A DNA stretch of 64,000 nucleotides from Leuctra nigra (lineage: Eukaryota; Arthropoda; Insecta; Plecoptera; Leuctridae), in NCBI GenBank assembly GCA_934045905.1, contig OW203763.1, positions 15,940,948-16,004,947 on the forward strand, given 5' to 3'. The position numbers were made by a program, and so were the translations under genes. Each line of letters starts with the position of its first letter. Position 1 is the first letter of the stretch. Below are positions 1-13,064 of this stretch, in pieces. A model generated the notes under the pieces. It was not told the DNA's origin and ran no database searches. It saw nothing but the letters and a program-made list of their open reading frames with translations.

Positions 1-1095
1 GCACTCTACATATCTACTCTACTTCCGATTCTTTTGCACCTGGAAGATCGTGTTTGAATACAAGTCAGCGAGAGTTGATAGAATAGAACACGATCTTCAA
101 CATCGACCTGACGAAGTGACGCGAAGAGATAAATCTTTTACAGAGACATCAACTTAACAATTCATATACAATAGGTCTTAGAAAACCAGAAACATAATGC
201 GCGTTTGTAGGTGAAAAGAAGACGATAGAACTTTCCAAAAATTATTTCACCAGGAATTCAATTAATATCGATCTATGGGTTACTTTCGAATTGAATGTCA
301 TAGGTTTTGGTGCCCACGTGGTTTCAGTGGGCGAGATGATGATCTGAATTAGTCAATTACACCCAGCTTCTTCTATAATCTAAATTACAACAGTAGGAGA
401 AATGCGATGTTGTACTGTAATTTTAACAAAATTTAATCTAAGAACCATCAAAATTTATGATTTCTCTCCTCGAATCCCGAACTATGACATTCCATATAAT
501 CTTCAGGGCCAGTAACGAAATTCCAATTTCAGTTTCCGACTTCTTTCTCAGTTTATTGTAATAGATGTGAAATTTATAAAAAGTTTGTATTCAACCTGAG
601 AACATGTTTATTCACTTTAAAACAAGTTTGATATTATTGCATCATGGAGGAGCAGCCTCACCATTCGAATTCGACTTTTTGCCGCTAATTTTATTTTGCC
701 ACATGGGGCTTCTCTATGACAGTTTCTGTGATCATCATATTTATTTGTTTACAACTTTAATGAAATTAATTCCTTCTAAGTAAGATTTCAGTATTTGAAC
801 TAAATTTTATATAATATATATACATACAATTATATGGATGATAATACTTATGCTTCATTGGACTGTATTATCTTTCACTTCATATCCATAGTCTCAAGAA
901 CATGAGTATACCAAATTCAAGCGTTTTTGCAGTAGTGCGTTCTTCCTTCGTTTCTAATAATTTGCTTATAATTTCAGGGCACAATAAAAATGTGAAAGTA
1001 TCATATTATTATGATGAAGAAAACAAAATATTGAAACCATCCAAGAATAATAATTGTCCTTTAATTAAAAACCTAATAATATGGGCCTGATCTTT
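1..1095. other. AT-rich non-coding stretch
   Basis: No coding exon, RNA gene or clear repeat was recognised. Open frames here are short and have no family resemblance. It starts mid-sequence, so it may be intronic or intergenic. Confidence 0.5.
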
Positions 1096-1109
1096 AAGAT
1101 CGTGTCTTC

Positions 1110-1215
1110 GAAGCCCGCAAGTTAGGGTAAGCGGCAAGGTATAATAAAAGTGCCGCAAATTTCAACCGGGAATCGAACCCACATGCCTAACCACTGGGCC
1201 ATCATCAGGGATGCA
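1110..1215 (-). repeat. tRNA-derived SINE-like fragment
   Basis: Read on the minus strand, a B-box-like GGTTCGATTCCCGG lies downstream of an A-box-like GGCCCAGTGGTTAGGC. The spacing between them is shorter than in a real tRNA and no closed acceptor stem can be drawn. It is therefore a decayed tRNA-derived retroelement rather than a functional tRNA gene. Confidence 0.6.
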
Positions 1216-4200
1216 TTTAGCGTTCCAACTCACCTATAAGGTGGTTAACGACCTTTATAGTTCCCAAAATAAAGACCAACCACATAGAGCTTATTATTAT
1301 TCAGGTTAATAAAAAATAGTCTACAAAAAAGGGCAACGAATTTTTAGCAGACACCCATAAGAGACGTTTTGCCATCTCTGCTTATGCATTGTTGACCCTG
1401 AACTTGGTTTTCTCCCTCCCACATACATCGTTCAGGTGCAAGAGAGGACGAGGAGGAGGAGGAGGGAGAAGGCGAGACACGAGATAGTGGACAGAAAATA
1501 ATGGAAGGAGTCAGTCACTAGCAAGAACAGGTTCTATAAGCACCTATACGAGCCGCGCCGCCATAGTTACATTAGGACAATCGCATGAGACTTGATTTCA
1601 GAATACGGTCATTCACTTTTCAAGAGTAAATAATACGGAATATAAAGTGCGTGCTGTTTTTTTTTTAATATAATTTGGTTGAAGACATTGTGGTTTTGTG
1701 CTGTGGTGATATTAATTTCAGTGACAGTTTGATTATAGCGTACTTGTCATAATATGAATTTGCCGAAAGGCTAACTGTACGATAAAGGAAATTCCTTTTA
1801 GTGTTTTCTTGTCTAACCCAGTTTCTGCACTGCTCATCACTCAACGTGCGATCTAGTAGTCTACATAACCTAAAAAGTAAGATTGATTTGTATACATATT
1901 TTATTAACAATGTTTGGACATTCATTATTGGTACAATATTTATTCTATTGTAGTGCATAATATGTATCATGGTTGCATTACAATAGCATATTTTATTTTA
2001 TCTTTAGGGAAAATATATTTTAAATTTTTCTCGTTAATTCGATTATAGCTACAAAAATTATTTAAAAAAATGTTTGTTATAGAAAACATAAATACAAACA
2101 ATCGAATTAAAAATTACTATACAATTAACCAGCTATTAGTTTTGTGGAACGATGAGCAAGAATGAGCGCGATTTCTACTATACATAAAAATTTCCTTCGC
2201 ATTCTTGCTCTAACCTGTTTTATCCCTAGGGCTAAATGAATTCAACACTGTGAGATGAAAGCAAGGGTTTACCTGGCTAGACGAAGACGACAGGATCACA
2301 ATAACTCGTCTCTCATCGAACAATTTCAACCTCAAATTATCTCAAATTAGGAACGATTTAATTTTTTCGACAGGGATCTAGTCTGTTTAAATTAAGATTG
2401 AGATACATATAACTTCCCTTAACAATTTTGTATTATTACATCATGGAAAATTACCTGTATAATTTTCTGTACATATATTACGTACACATATTTAAAAAAT
2501 AATGAAAAAAAAACAACAGGAAAAGTGCGTAAATACTACCTATATTTTTTATTGATAAATAATTTATTTTATTTTGTTGTTTTCACAATGATAATGTTTA
2601 AATTCAGATTAATTTGTATTGTTGATTGAGGAACCGCTTTATTTTGCGTTTTATTTTAAGTTTGGTGGAAGTCCCCAATTTTTTATTTACCGATAAAAGT
2701 TCAATGATAATTGGACTTAAGTTTCGAAATAGTGCATACTTGTCTTTTAAGTAGTTGGCCTGTCCCACATCATTAAAGAAAACACCTCTTGACTATTTTG
2801 TTACATTCGTGCTTTCTATTTCCTGGGGTAAATTGTATTTCAAATTGAGACAAATAGTTACGCCCTTTAGCCATTCGTAATATTTAAATACGTCGTTAGT
2901 CTAACTGGTATCTGTATAATCTGTGAATGATAAGTTTGTCCCAAAAACAAAATACCAAGAATTACTTATCACAAATATTCTTATTTTTAGTTATCACCTT
3001 TGTCCACAATAGGCGTCTCCAGTTTTAAATTTATTGAATTGTTTTTAATTGTATTGATAACAAAGAAGATAAGATTTTTGCCAATGTGTAATATATACAC
3101 GCAAATCTACGTCTGATTAAAATGATTGAGTGATAATAAGACTTTAAGAGAGATGACGTTTATTTGATCAAAATTCTGATTATTGGTAAACTAACATTCG
3201 TCAGCTAATTCTCAATCAATATTGTTGTGTTAATATGATTATCACTCTTGTTGACAATATAATTTGTCAATACATATTGGTAACTGGTATTACATGAATT
3301 TTAATGACTTATCTAATGACAGGTGTTAGTTTTTTTTGGAATGCATAACAGTTATGAAATGACGTGTGACACTGTTTGAAGAACTAATTGAGTGATCTGA
3401 TCTAGTGGAAAGATTGTTGAGAGGAAAGATGATCAAGATCCAGTGCGTGACATATCTGCGAAGAGACAGGAAATACGTAATGGAAGCTGGATGGGATCCT
3501 CGGTGCAAACTATTGTCTTTAAAACACTCTTGCTTCTTGTTTTGCGAGACCAGCGAGTAATAACAGTAAAATCAAATGAGAGGTGAAACATAATTGGTGC
3601 AATAACTTTCCACATGACTGACATTTTTGGTAGATGTGTAAAATCTTTTTAAAAATACCGTAAAATGCAAATCATCTGACTTTAATGATAATCAACTATA
3701 ATAATACTAAGTGTAGCCTTTGATTAATTTAATTTTTTCTTGTACACACAGTTTGCTGTACGAATATAGCAATTTTGGTCCTACGTAAACATAAAAAACG
3801 ATGGATTTAAAGAGCTAATATGATAGGTTTGTAACGTTCCCCCTCCACCTTAACAAACTATTTTTCGAAGTAGTCACATTCCACCTGTTTCTCTAACAAA
3901 ACCATAATATTATGAAAGAACATGTTATCAGTACATTGATAAGAGATCATATATTGGAAGTGCCTTTGCCGGTTTAGAAATGTATTATCAGAATCCTTAT
4001 CAGCAGCAGGGGGCCACGCTTGTTTCCTCTGTTCTATGTATAGAGTGACTCACCTCCCCCTCCCCCACCCCCTTCGTTTGACGACCACTTACACGCTTTA
4101 CTATACAGGTAAGCGAATGACATCATGCATGAAGCAATAAGAATCAGAATGTGGTTGGAATTGGAATTATTTGTGAAGTTCTTTACGTTTTACACCGTCT

Positions 4201-7200
4201 AGACGTGCGTTCAAATCACAAACACTTTGGCGCGGGAAAAATAGATCAGGTATACGCTGCATTTTAAACAGATAATTTGAATTAATTAAGGAATCGTGTG
4301 TTCTGTTTTGAGTGAGCATTAAAGAGTATTCTTGCGGTTCTTGCGGTCAAAGCCCTCGGAAATCTTTTGTTCTTTAATAATATCCTGTAATATTGATGCT
4401 AAATAATGTTGAAGTTCATATTTAGCACAATTTTGCTTCTTGTAAAACAAATGAATTGGAATACCATGAAGTTAGGAAATCTTCGAAATATGACAGACGC
4501 GACATAAACATTTGGTACGAAGAAACCGAGTTGGTGTGTCGAAATAGTTGGCTGAAACCGTTGCATTCGCTAGTTACTTATCAGCGGGACAAATCGTTGT
4601 TAACAAATTAGAAATGAACGTATTTTCATTTCAATTTGAATTTTGAAAGGAACAGAAAATAATAATACATGTTTATACTTTCTTAAAAATGTTTTTTTTT
4701 AATTTCAGTTCCCAGGCTTTAGTTCACTTGTAAAATTTCTCTAGACTTCGAGTTTGAATTATTAATATCTGATATAACATTTTCTGCATTGGTTATTTGC
4801 ATATAAAATCATCTCGAGTTCGTATACCTGTGTTTTGATTGCACGTCACACGTGCAGAATGGAAATGTACATCTAATCTTGAAATTGAGCCCGACTTCTA
4901 CGTGCTGAGATGGAATTTCGTGAAATGAAAGTTGACCTCTGCGTTTGAAACTGACTAATACTCCGTAACACCTGCGGCGATTCGCGTTAAACGAAGTACA
5001 CGCTGGTTGACGCAAGTTTGGATACAACTTCCAGCGTTTGTTTTTAAGAGAACTAAATACGCAGAGTCATCACTAAAATATTCATGTTTTCATATTTACT
5101 CTTGGGAATGAAAGGTATGGCTCATTTAGAATTCTGATACCTCCAAGTTGTATAAAACAAATTTGACATAAAATACATGAATACTATTTTATTTATGTAA
5201 TATATTTTAATGTTTTATGTAAGTTTTAACTTAAAATTATTTGCGAAAAAATCTAGATTAAAAAAAATATATATTTAGATTTCTTGTTACATTCTGGCAT
5301 TGGGAAAAATATTGCGTTTTTTAAATAAAATTGCCTACTACCTTACAATATACTACGAGAATGCGTATGTATGTTTTAACACTTGGAATAGGTAAATGGA
5401 ATAGTTGTAATAAGTTAAATCGTATCCATAAGTCTTAATTTTAAAAGAATAAAAAAACATCTCCGTTTTAGGGCCAGGTTTTTGATGGTATTGGGACACT
5501 ACAAAGCCAAGCCTCTGTGAATTTTGTTCACTCGAGTGAAAAGGTATGTTAGTACAAAGTTGGGTGGGTCCCCTAAGCAAAAGTACAAAGAAAATCTTTA
5601 AATTATGTTACGCCTATTGGGTCTCTTTTTTTACTATGCTAATTATTTATGCAAATAACGATTAAAATTATTTTAAGTATCTAGCACAATCTCATAAGGT
5701 TTTGTGCTAAAAGCAATATTTCGCCAAATATCAATTTCTGTTTGTGTTAATTTTATGAAGTAATCGTAAATGTGAAACTCGACGTGTACTTATTTAGTCG
5801 ACAAATTGTATGCATCCTCTCGGCCATTTCCGGAGCATTTCTGCAACGTAAGATCCAGAGTCCTCAAGGCTCAATGTACCGAGCAATGTCCTTATAACTG
5901 CGTCGTGCGTTTCCCACTCAATTATTAAATATTGAACGATATTGAGTTTATATAAAAATTAATGCCATAAAAATGTTAAAGTTAAAATTTGTTTTGATAA
6001 TATGTACGTACGTATACCTACTATGTATTTCCTATTATATATATGTGAAATATGGTTTTTACTGATTCCCTCAGGTAGGTGAATGTTAATAAATACCAAC
6101 TGCAATATGAAAAGATATAATATAATCGCAATGTTTTCATCCATGAACTATGAAAGTACATCAATGTACAAGCAGAGTAATATGTGTTGCATGCGTCATC
6201 ATGCAGTAATAATGTAGGGGAATCGGAATAAGTGACCATAAATCTTCAAGTGATAAATATGCACAATGGCGAACGTTTTGCAAAGAAGTATTTCACTGTT
6301 TTCTATACTTATATCATTTCTCTCTACACCTTTCAACATTCATTTCACACTTTAGTACCAAAAATTCCACAAAGTAATTTTATTTTAATGGTATTTTAAC
6401 GACACTTTGTCTTCTCCAGTGATAATTTTTCAAGAGTTTTCAAGAAAAACTGAAGTAGGTATCGGTACTACTTTCAAGACTTGGCAGTAGGTATACAGAA
6501 CTTCCACATAGTAAAGATGTTCAATGTAAAAATATGTCGAAATCGCGCATAGGAAAGATTAGCATTGGCACGTCTCTGAAATGACGCAAAAAGAAGGACG
6601 TGCCAATAATTACAATCGAAATCTCAATGGTACTCGTAATCACCAGAGATTAAAAATCATCTTGAACAAAATTCAGGTATGTCAGATTCGTTTTCAACAC
6701 AAAATCTTCTACATCATGTTAAATTGAGAAATGCAGCCGTCACCTGTCACTGGAACCTTCTACAAAGAACATCGATAGTTTGAAACTAGCTAATGATAGG
6801 AACAAGTGAAAACATGGCTGACGTCATCAATGAAGGGGGGGGGGGGGGGAGGTTAAAGTCTTCGTGACCGGATTAATATTGGTCGAGTGAAAAGGGGTCG
6901 AAGGTGCAAAACAATGATTATGTATGTAGAAAATTCATGCAGTTTAATAAGTATCATATATGCGCCCTAAAAATATGATATTTCCCTCACGACTCCCCAC
7001 ATATTTAACTTCCGTATTGTTGTGTTTGTTTGTGCATTTCCCTTCTATTATGGTAATTAATCTTGTTTTTTATGTTGCTGATATCTATTCATTGTTTATA
7101 ATTACAATACAGAATATGACTTATCATTACTAATAGGACGATTGAACTAGTAAAAAAAATAATAACACAGACCTACACTAGGCTAGACATCCAGTTTCAA

Positions 7201-7985
7201 GTATCAAGTTGTTAAAAAGTTAATTTTTTCACAATTAAGTAAAGTGACGTGTATATGATTAGTTCAATTGATTCAATTTTGATAAAATAAATTGTCCATA
7301 GTTATCTCACTATATTGTATTTTTCGTGCTAGTATTAGTTTGAAATCGACATAAATGTATACTCGGATAATATTTTAGTAATGATAACTGCAACTCAAAA
7401 CAAAATACATTCAAGATACCACTGGACTTGGAATTATCCTTAGTTTCTTAGAAACATTTGAAGATGCCCTCCATAATGTTTGTGTCAGAAATCATTGATC
7501 ATAATTTGGCCTCTAAAATTCAACGTGTAAAATTAATACCAAACCAACATTATTAATTAACCTTATAAGAACTAAATTACCGTCCTTCGGATGGGTCGAA
7601 GATGTCCTCGGTACTGGGGTACCGGTATCCGACCAATACCTCCGTACTGGGCCCTAACAAGGAGCCAAAGACCCTGGAATGCATTTAAACTGCTCTAATT
7701 CACATTTTCAAGTACATCGCGGATGTGTTCAATTAATTAATTGATGTCTAACTTTAACTTTGGTTTAATTACTATAACGTACTGTTACCTGGTCATTCAT
7801 CCGGGCTCGGCTTATCGGTCAGTCTAGACATTGACCGCAACAGTTGGCTCAGTGGAAGTGCACTGAACTGTCTGTCATTCGTGATGTCCAGGGTCAGATC
7901 TTAGAAATGGATACCTGGAATACCCACTCCATCATTCTAAAGTCTGGTTCACTTTCGATCATATCTGGACCAAAAACTTAAATAA
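1216..7985. other. Long non-coding stretch with low-complexity tracts
   Basis: No supported exon in this 6.8 kb. It contains a GGA-rich tract near 1448-1475, a CT/CCCCC-rich tract near 4050-4072 and a 15-bp G homopolymer at 6835-6849. Short open frames on both strands have no recognisable motif and no splice-supported extension. Confidence 0.5.
7840..7960 (+). repeat. Degenerate tRNA-like SINE head
   Basis: An A-box-like segment, TTGGCTCAGTGGAAGTGC, is followed about 45 bases later by a worn B-box-like GGTCAGATCTTA. Spacing fits a tRNA-derived promoter but the B-box has lost its central TTCGA. Probably an old SINE copy. Confidence 0.4.
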
Positions 7986-8007
7986 ATTGTCGTTGATTGC
8001 CACTTTG

Positions 8008-8178
8008 ACAGGACCCCTATTCCTGAAACAATTGGGAGTGAGTCTGAGAAAAATGAGTGACAAAATTGTTATCAACCAATTGGAATCAAGCAGGCTTAGA
8101 TTCTATTGTTTATATCGATTTTCTCACTATTTTTTTCTTATACTCACTCTCACATTTTTCAGGAATAGTGGTCCAGGG
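8008..8178. mobile_element. MITE with GGACCNCTATTCCTGA ends
   Basis: The left end GACCCCTATTCCTGAAA and the reverse complement of the right end, GGACCACTATTCCTGAAA, form imperfect terminal inverted repeats. The similarity continues inward through a GAGTGAGT and poly-A block for about 45 bases. The element is about 170 bp and carries no coding potential. A related element with a similar GGACCCCTATTCTA end lies at 58565-58693. Confidence 0.7.
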
Positions 8179-9085
8179 ACCAGTGAAATTATATTCTGGA
8201 CAGATTTGCTTTTACAGTTCATAGTTTAATATTTCACGTTATTTCATCGTATTTTTTTCGAAAATTGAAACGTAATTATCAAATATTATTCAGGGATCGA
8301 AGTGTGAAATATTTTAATTATAGCACAACAATGTCATAGTTGCAGCGTGTAAACTGATAATTGAAATGTCCATATTGTGAAAATTCGTTCATATCTGTCA
8401 ATTGCAAGAGATGCAATAATCGTTCGACTTCGAATGTATTGTTTGAAGCAGTAAATGTATTTATACGCCTGCTGGCATGTGTTTTCAGCACATTTAGCTG
8501 ACCATATCGGTCATTGGTTGGAACAGGATTGTGGGAATGTGTTGGAATCATGTAAATACCTCTAATTTCTGACTGCAGATAATGCAGTAAGTGGATATCA
8601 GCTAAGTTCTCTTATAGGTACTCTGAAGTTCTGAATGACACAATAACTATTCTTAAAACGTTAATCCTTCTGCCTATTTTACCTATAGGTATATTTTACC
8701 TTTTGCCTATTTCATCTTGAAATGCAGTAAATACTGAATTATTACCATAAATTCTAAGAATTAATTTGCCTAATTTATCAGGAAAAATCAAGTGATATCC
8801 AACTTACAAGAAAAAGTATAGTCTATAACACTATTGCACTACCCCAATTGTTACTAAACAACCCCTTATTTCAAGCCTGGAAAATCGACCCCTGGAATTA
8901 TTCTATATAATCTCTTTTTTATCTCGTTATCTCATGAGTATACCCTGGCATCGTATGTAAAAAATGGTAAAAACTGTTAAAGACGACACCATGTTTTAGT
9001 TTTTCAATATAAGGCCATGTTCGACTGATATTTATCGTTCTGATTTTAATTTTCGTTCTTATTCTGACGTCTTGCATATCTGGTA

Positions 9086-9575
9086 GGTACACCCAACAAA
9101 AGATAAAACATTTTTTTTGTCTGGGGCTTAACGTCGCACTGTTCTGCAGCGAGGCTAATGGCGACGGATGAATGATTATGATGATGATTGGGAGATGATG
9201 GTGAAGAGTAGGTAAGGATGGAATGTGGGAAGGAGGCGGTCGTGGCCTATTAGTGGGGTACCTTCCCAGCATTTGCCTTTCGACTGAGGGAAAACCACGA
9301 AAAAAACCCCAGTCAGGAAGGACGGCCGCGGGAATCGAACCCGGGCCTCCGGAATACAAGTTCAGAGCGTTAACCACTCACCCAACTTGAAAGTAGCGGA
9401 TTGGCTGAAAAAGATTTGACGGCATCATCCGATGAAGTCTATGCTTACTCGTCATCTTACTTCTAGTGAAGCTCTGATTTCATTGATAATAACAAGGATT
9501 GATTGTCAAGGAATTTGACCAGCAGCCAATCGTTTCGCTCAAATACCGTTTTATGATTTGTTGAGTGTATACCTA
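9086..9575. mobile_element. MITE (GTACACYCAACAAA family) split by a SINE
   Basis: The left end reads GTACACCCAACAAAAGATAAA near 9088. The right end near 9572, reverse-complemented, reads ATACACTCAACAAATCATAA. Between them the body GCATCATCCGATGAAGTC and the segment ending in ACCAGCAGCCAAT match the uninterrupted copy at 43737-43937. The left end is separated from the body by a minus-strand SINE at about 9112-9390, so the SINE inserted later. Relatives lie at 12058-12185, 27235-27455 and 27955-28168. Confidence 0.75.
9112..9390 (-). mobile_element. tRNA-derived SINE, most complete copy
   Basis: On the minus strand the copy starts with a tRNA-like head: A-box-like TGGGTGAGTGGTTAACGC and B-box GGGTTCGATTCCCG at tRNA-like spacing. 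A body with GGTTTTCCCTCAGTCGAAAG and CGGCCGCCTCC-like blocks follows, and it ends near CGACGTTAAGCCCCAGAC plus an A-rich tail. The same body recurs at 40737-40870, 43996-44275, 59462-59700 and 63525-63672. The 152-codon minus frame across it is repeat sequence, not a gene. It sits inside a MITE. Confidence 0.85.
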
Positions 9576-9599
9576 CCTAGATGTTTTGAAGGTTTTCTA

Positions 9600-12050
9600 A
9601 GTAACTATACATACGTGATTCATCTATCGTGACGTCAGATGGAGAACGAAATTTAGAAAGAATGAGAAAAATAACGATGAAAAGAGCTTTCGGAAACATG
9701 TTAAGAATATGAATATAATTCGGAGATTATGGCTAATTCCACGAATATTTCATGACAATCCTAATGTCAATTCAGAACGCAACGCACGAACAGTAAGAAG
9801 AAAGTCGAAACAATTGCTTCTTACTAATTCAACGCATTTCTTGACCATCGACAAACTAGACGACCTTATGTCTCATGTCTCATGGCATAGCATTATAACC
9901 TTATCAATGAACTGTGATTCAGATCTGATTCTGGACATGTACTTAACCTGGCACATGTTCTAATCTTCACGCAATTTTAAAGTGTGAGTTTTTCATGAGG
10001 CGTTGTCATATTATGACGCACCAATTAGACGGGTGACGTAACGCCTGTACTCAATGGCTTTAGTTACACAATACAGGAAAGAGTGCGACACTCATTTCAG
10101 TCTGAGGGGAAAAGAGCGAGAGAAAATGAGCTAAGCTTCCTTTAAAAAAGTAATTTCATAAGACGTGGGAAAAGGTATTTTTCATTAAGAGATAACTACA
10201 TTTTATTATTGTGTTTTCTTCACATAGTGCCTAGCAAGTTCACATCGTGTAGTATTTTTTATTCATTATCTCTACTTACTCTATTCTGTAAGCAGTGGAC
10301 CGTAATTAGAACAAAGAATTTACATAGATAGATCAGTTTTTTAAAAGTTAGTTTCAAAGCTGAACGAAGTGGTGTTTTATAGTTGCAATTGTGCACATAA
10401 TTAAATTACGCCTCTTTTCTTCTTAAATATGACATCACAAAAATTAGAGAGTTGTTGAATAATAAGACAAAACGTTAATAAAATATTTATTGAAGTCCAT
10501 AAACACATTAACTATTATATTTAATGATATGGCTGAAGGAGTAATACAAACTGGAGTATTACTGTCCTAATTTGTAATATCAAAAAAGTTGTTACACACA
10601 ATAACAGTTATTAAATTATATTTTAATGGTAATTATTACATCCTGTCTGTAGAATTAACAAAAAAACATAATCAATCAGGTTCAATCAAGCACCTGACTC
10701 GATCTAGAGGCCGGCTATCATGAACGTGGTTTGACATGATTTCAACGATGATTCCATGCGAGTGCTGGGATAGTCCCACCGCCTACGCACTACCGCTCCC
10801 ATTCTGCATGGCATAGTCACTTCCCATCACTGTGACGTGAAATAACCGCAGTGGCAGGCTGGGAAATGTGCGCGCTGTTTATGGATTCATTCACAGACAA
10901 CACAGACAATGCAGTCAGACTCAACCGAATTAGCTGAGTTAATAAAACAATGGCATCTTCGTAACGGCGGGTATTACCAACATTTTTCATGGACGTTGAA
11001 CTATCTTTTGGACTCATCAACCAAATTGTTCCAGACAGTTTGAGAAACATTACTGTGACAGAGGTGTATCCTCATATTTAGTAAATTTTTTTGACAGTTT
11101 TACTTTTTTTAAACATACACATTACAATGTACAGTAGAAGATAGGCTGGCTTTTCTACCAGTTCATAGGTACTAAATATGTTATACCAGCCGTATGTAAG
11201 TAAGTTTATTGCTAAATAATTATAATTATAGTGCATGGAAAGATAAGCATAATGCAGTTTTTAATGAGTGTGTAAGTTCATTATCAGGTTGGTTTTAAAC
11301 TTGCAGACATAAGAGTGTAGCCAAGCGTAAAACAGCATTTCCTTAGAATGAATGCATTATTTCCTTAGAGTTTCAATAAATCCTAATTACAACATTGTTC
11401 GTCGGAGATCCAAGGGTGAAACAAAAAATAACAGAATACGACCCGTAATTAGTTCCTAAAACTTTTCACCAATGATGGATACATTTTAATTTTCCATTCA
11501 TACACCGGATATGACGATGACACTTTGGAAACCTAATATGTTACTTGTGGGAGGGCGCTTGTTCTTAAATGCGGGCCTTTACTATGTTACATATGAATTA
11601 ATATTTATATAGGGGCCTCTTTCCACCCTTGTGCCAAATGCAATGAGTTGACATCTTTCAAACCCCTATTAATTCGAGGCGGTCAATGTAATTGAGAGTT
11701 ATATGTTTCACGCTAACTCTTCCAAGAAGTTATCTTGTAAGTTGGAACATTTACTTTGTAATGCTATTTATTTAGAAAAAAAAATATTACAATGTAAATT
11801 GCCCAGCCCCGCAAAACCAAACACGACCAAACATTATTGGTTTGTCTGCTGTTAGATATTACATTTGAAACATGTATGGATAAAAATGTAGTACAAGCGA
11901 ATACAGTAGTACAAGGTTATAGTTTAGATATCTTGGTTAGGTAAAATAAAAATAGATTTGTTTATGATTATAGACTAATAAAATGTATCATATATTGACA
12001 TATTTAAGGCAGGTAAATACAAATGTATGTACACATGGCAAAATAAAAAA
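9600..12050. other. Non-coding stretch, no supported exon
   Basis: No protein family, tRNA or clear terminal repeats recognised. Short open frames near 9.7-10.0 kb and 10.8-11.05 kb lack family motifs. A TCAGTC initiator-like hexamer lies near 10099 in a purine-rich context but has no supporting downstream exon. Confidence 0.4.
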
Positions 12051-12057
12051 TAATCGG

Positions 12058-12185
12058 GGAACAAATTTGAATGACCGCTGGCCATGTACCGTATCAATCA
12101 AATATCATTGAAATGAGAGGTCACCTACTCTACTACAGTGAGACAAGGAGATCGCTTGGACTGTCTTCTGATGGTGCGATTTAAT
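12058..12185 (-). mobile_element. Truncated MITE copy, same family as 27955-28168
   Basis: Read on the plus strand, this segment matches the reverse complement of the element in ELMO intron 2. Shared blocks are AATGACYGCTGG, ATCATTGAAATG, GTCACCTACT, GAGACAA and TTCTGATGGTGCGAT, in the same order and spacing. The outer ends are not clear here, so it looks worn or truncated. Confidence 0.7.
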
Positions 12186-12734
12186 ATTTTTCAGTCAAGC
12201 AGATTTATTGAGCGATCATTTTTAGTTTTACCTAAGTGTACACTACTTATGAAGAGTTACACCTCCGTCGTACGGATAATTATGACTACATTGAATAAAT
12301 GAATTGTATTTTAGTGTTCATATCAGTGAACGCCAATGACATGTATCTCTCGAGACTCAAAGATGATTGAAGGGGAAATATCCCTCTCTCTACCTCGTAC
12401 TTATTTTATTTGTAAACTTTGATGACTAATTAATTAGTTCCTGGCCTTCAAATACTCGTTATGATCTGCTTTCACCGCCAAAATTAATGTAGTATGGAAT
12501 ATAAATTATGAACCCAGAGATCAAAATCATAACAAAGAGGTGATCACACCAAAAATTAATAATTAAATAATTATATTATCAGGCAGTCAAACGATTTGAA
12601 AAGCCATAAACTTCAAAAATAATAAAGCTAACTGGAGGGGAATATGTGTATGACGTAACATAAAATATAAAATTTCAAAATGTAAGGCTCACAAATATAA
12701 ATTTCAATAATTATACTATGGTAGTGTTGTTGTT

Positions 12735-13064
12735 CCATTTACGTCCTTTCAATACTGGTGCAAGTCGCGTTGTCGCCTGCGCGCTTGCGCACGCCGGGGA
12801 TTCCGTCATGAAGGGAAGGAATGTCATCTGGCGACTCTGCTCGAGTACATTGATGCAGTGGAGCATGTACCGTGCTAGTGCAAGGACTGGCTAATGAGCT
12901 AGTAGTGACAAGTGACCACACTTCAGGTGACTAATAGAGGTGTGTAGCGCATTTTAAAAACAGGTGGAAAGGAAGTGACACCTTGGAACAACTCTTTTTA
13001 GGCCAGTGGATTCTTGTTTTTCGGTGATTGTTTTTAAAAGGATTACAGTATTGCGGGAAACAGG
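12735..13064 (+). promoter_or_regulatory. Candidate distal promoter / first exon
   Basis: This block is clearly richer in C, G and CpG than its surroundings. It contains CTGCGCGCTTGCGCACGCC at about 12777, resembling an NRF1-type GCGC palindrome. It ends in AAACAG followed by GTAAAAC at 13065, a possible splice donor. The EVH1-CRIB exon at 21.4 kb starts at an acceptor and needs an upstream exon on this strand, so this is a candidate, but no transcript evidence exists and an 8.3-kb first intron is only inferred. Confidence 0.2.

Noticed and set aside
8919..9377. 152-codon minus-strand open frame
   Set aside because: It runs across the SINE and into the MITE; the blocks recur at four other sites, so it is repeat DNA rather than a gene.
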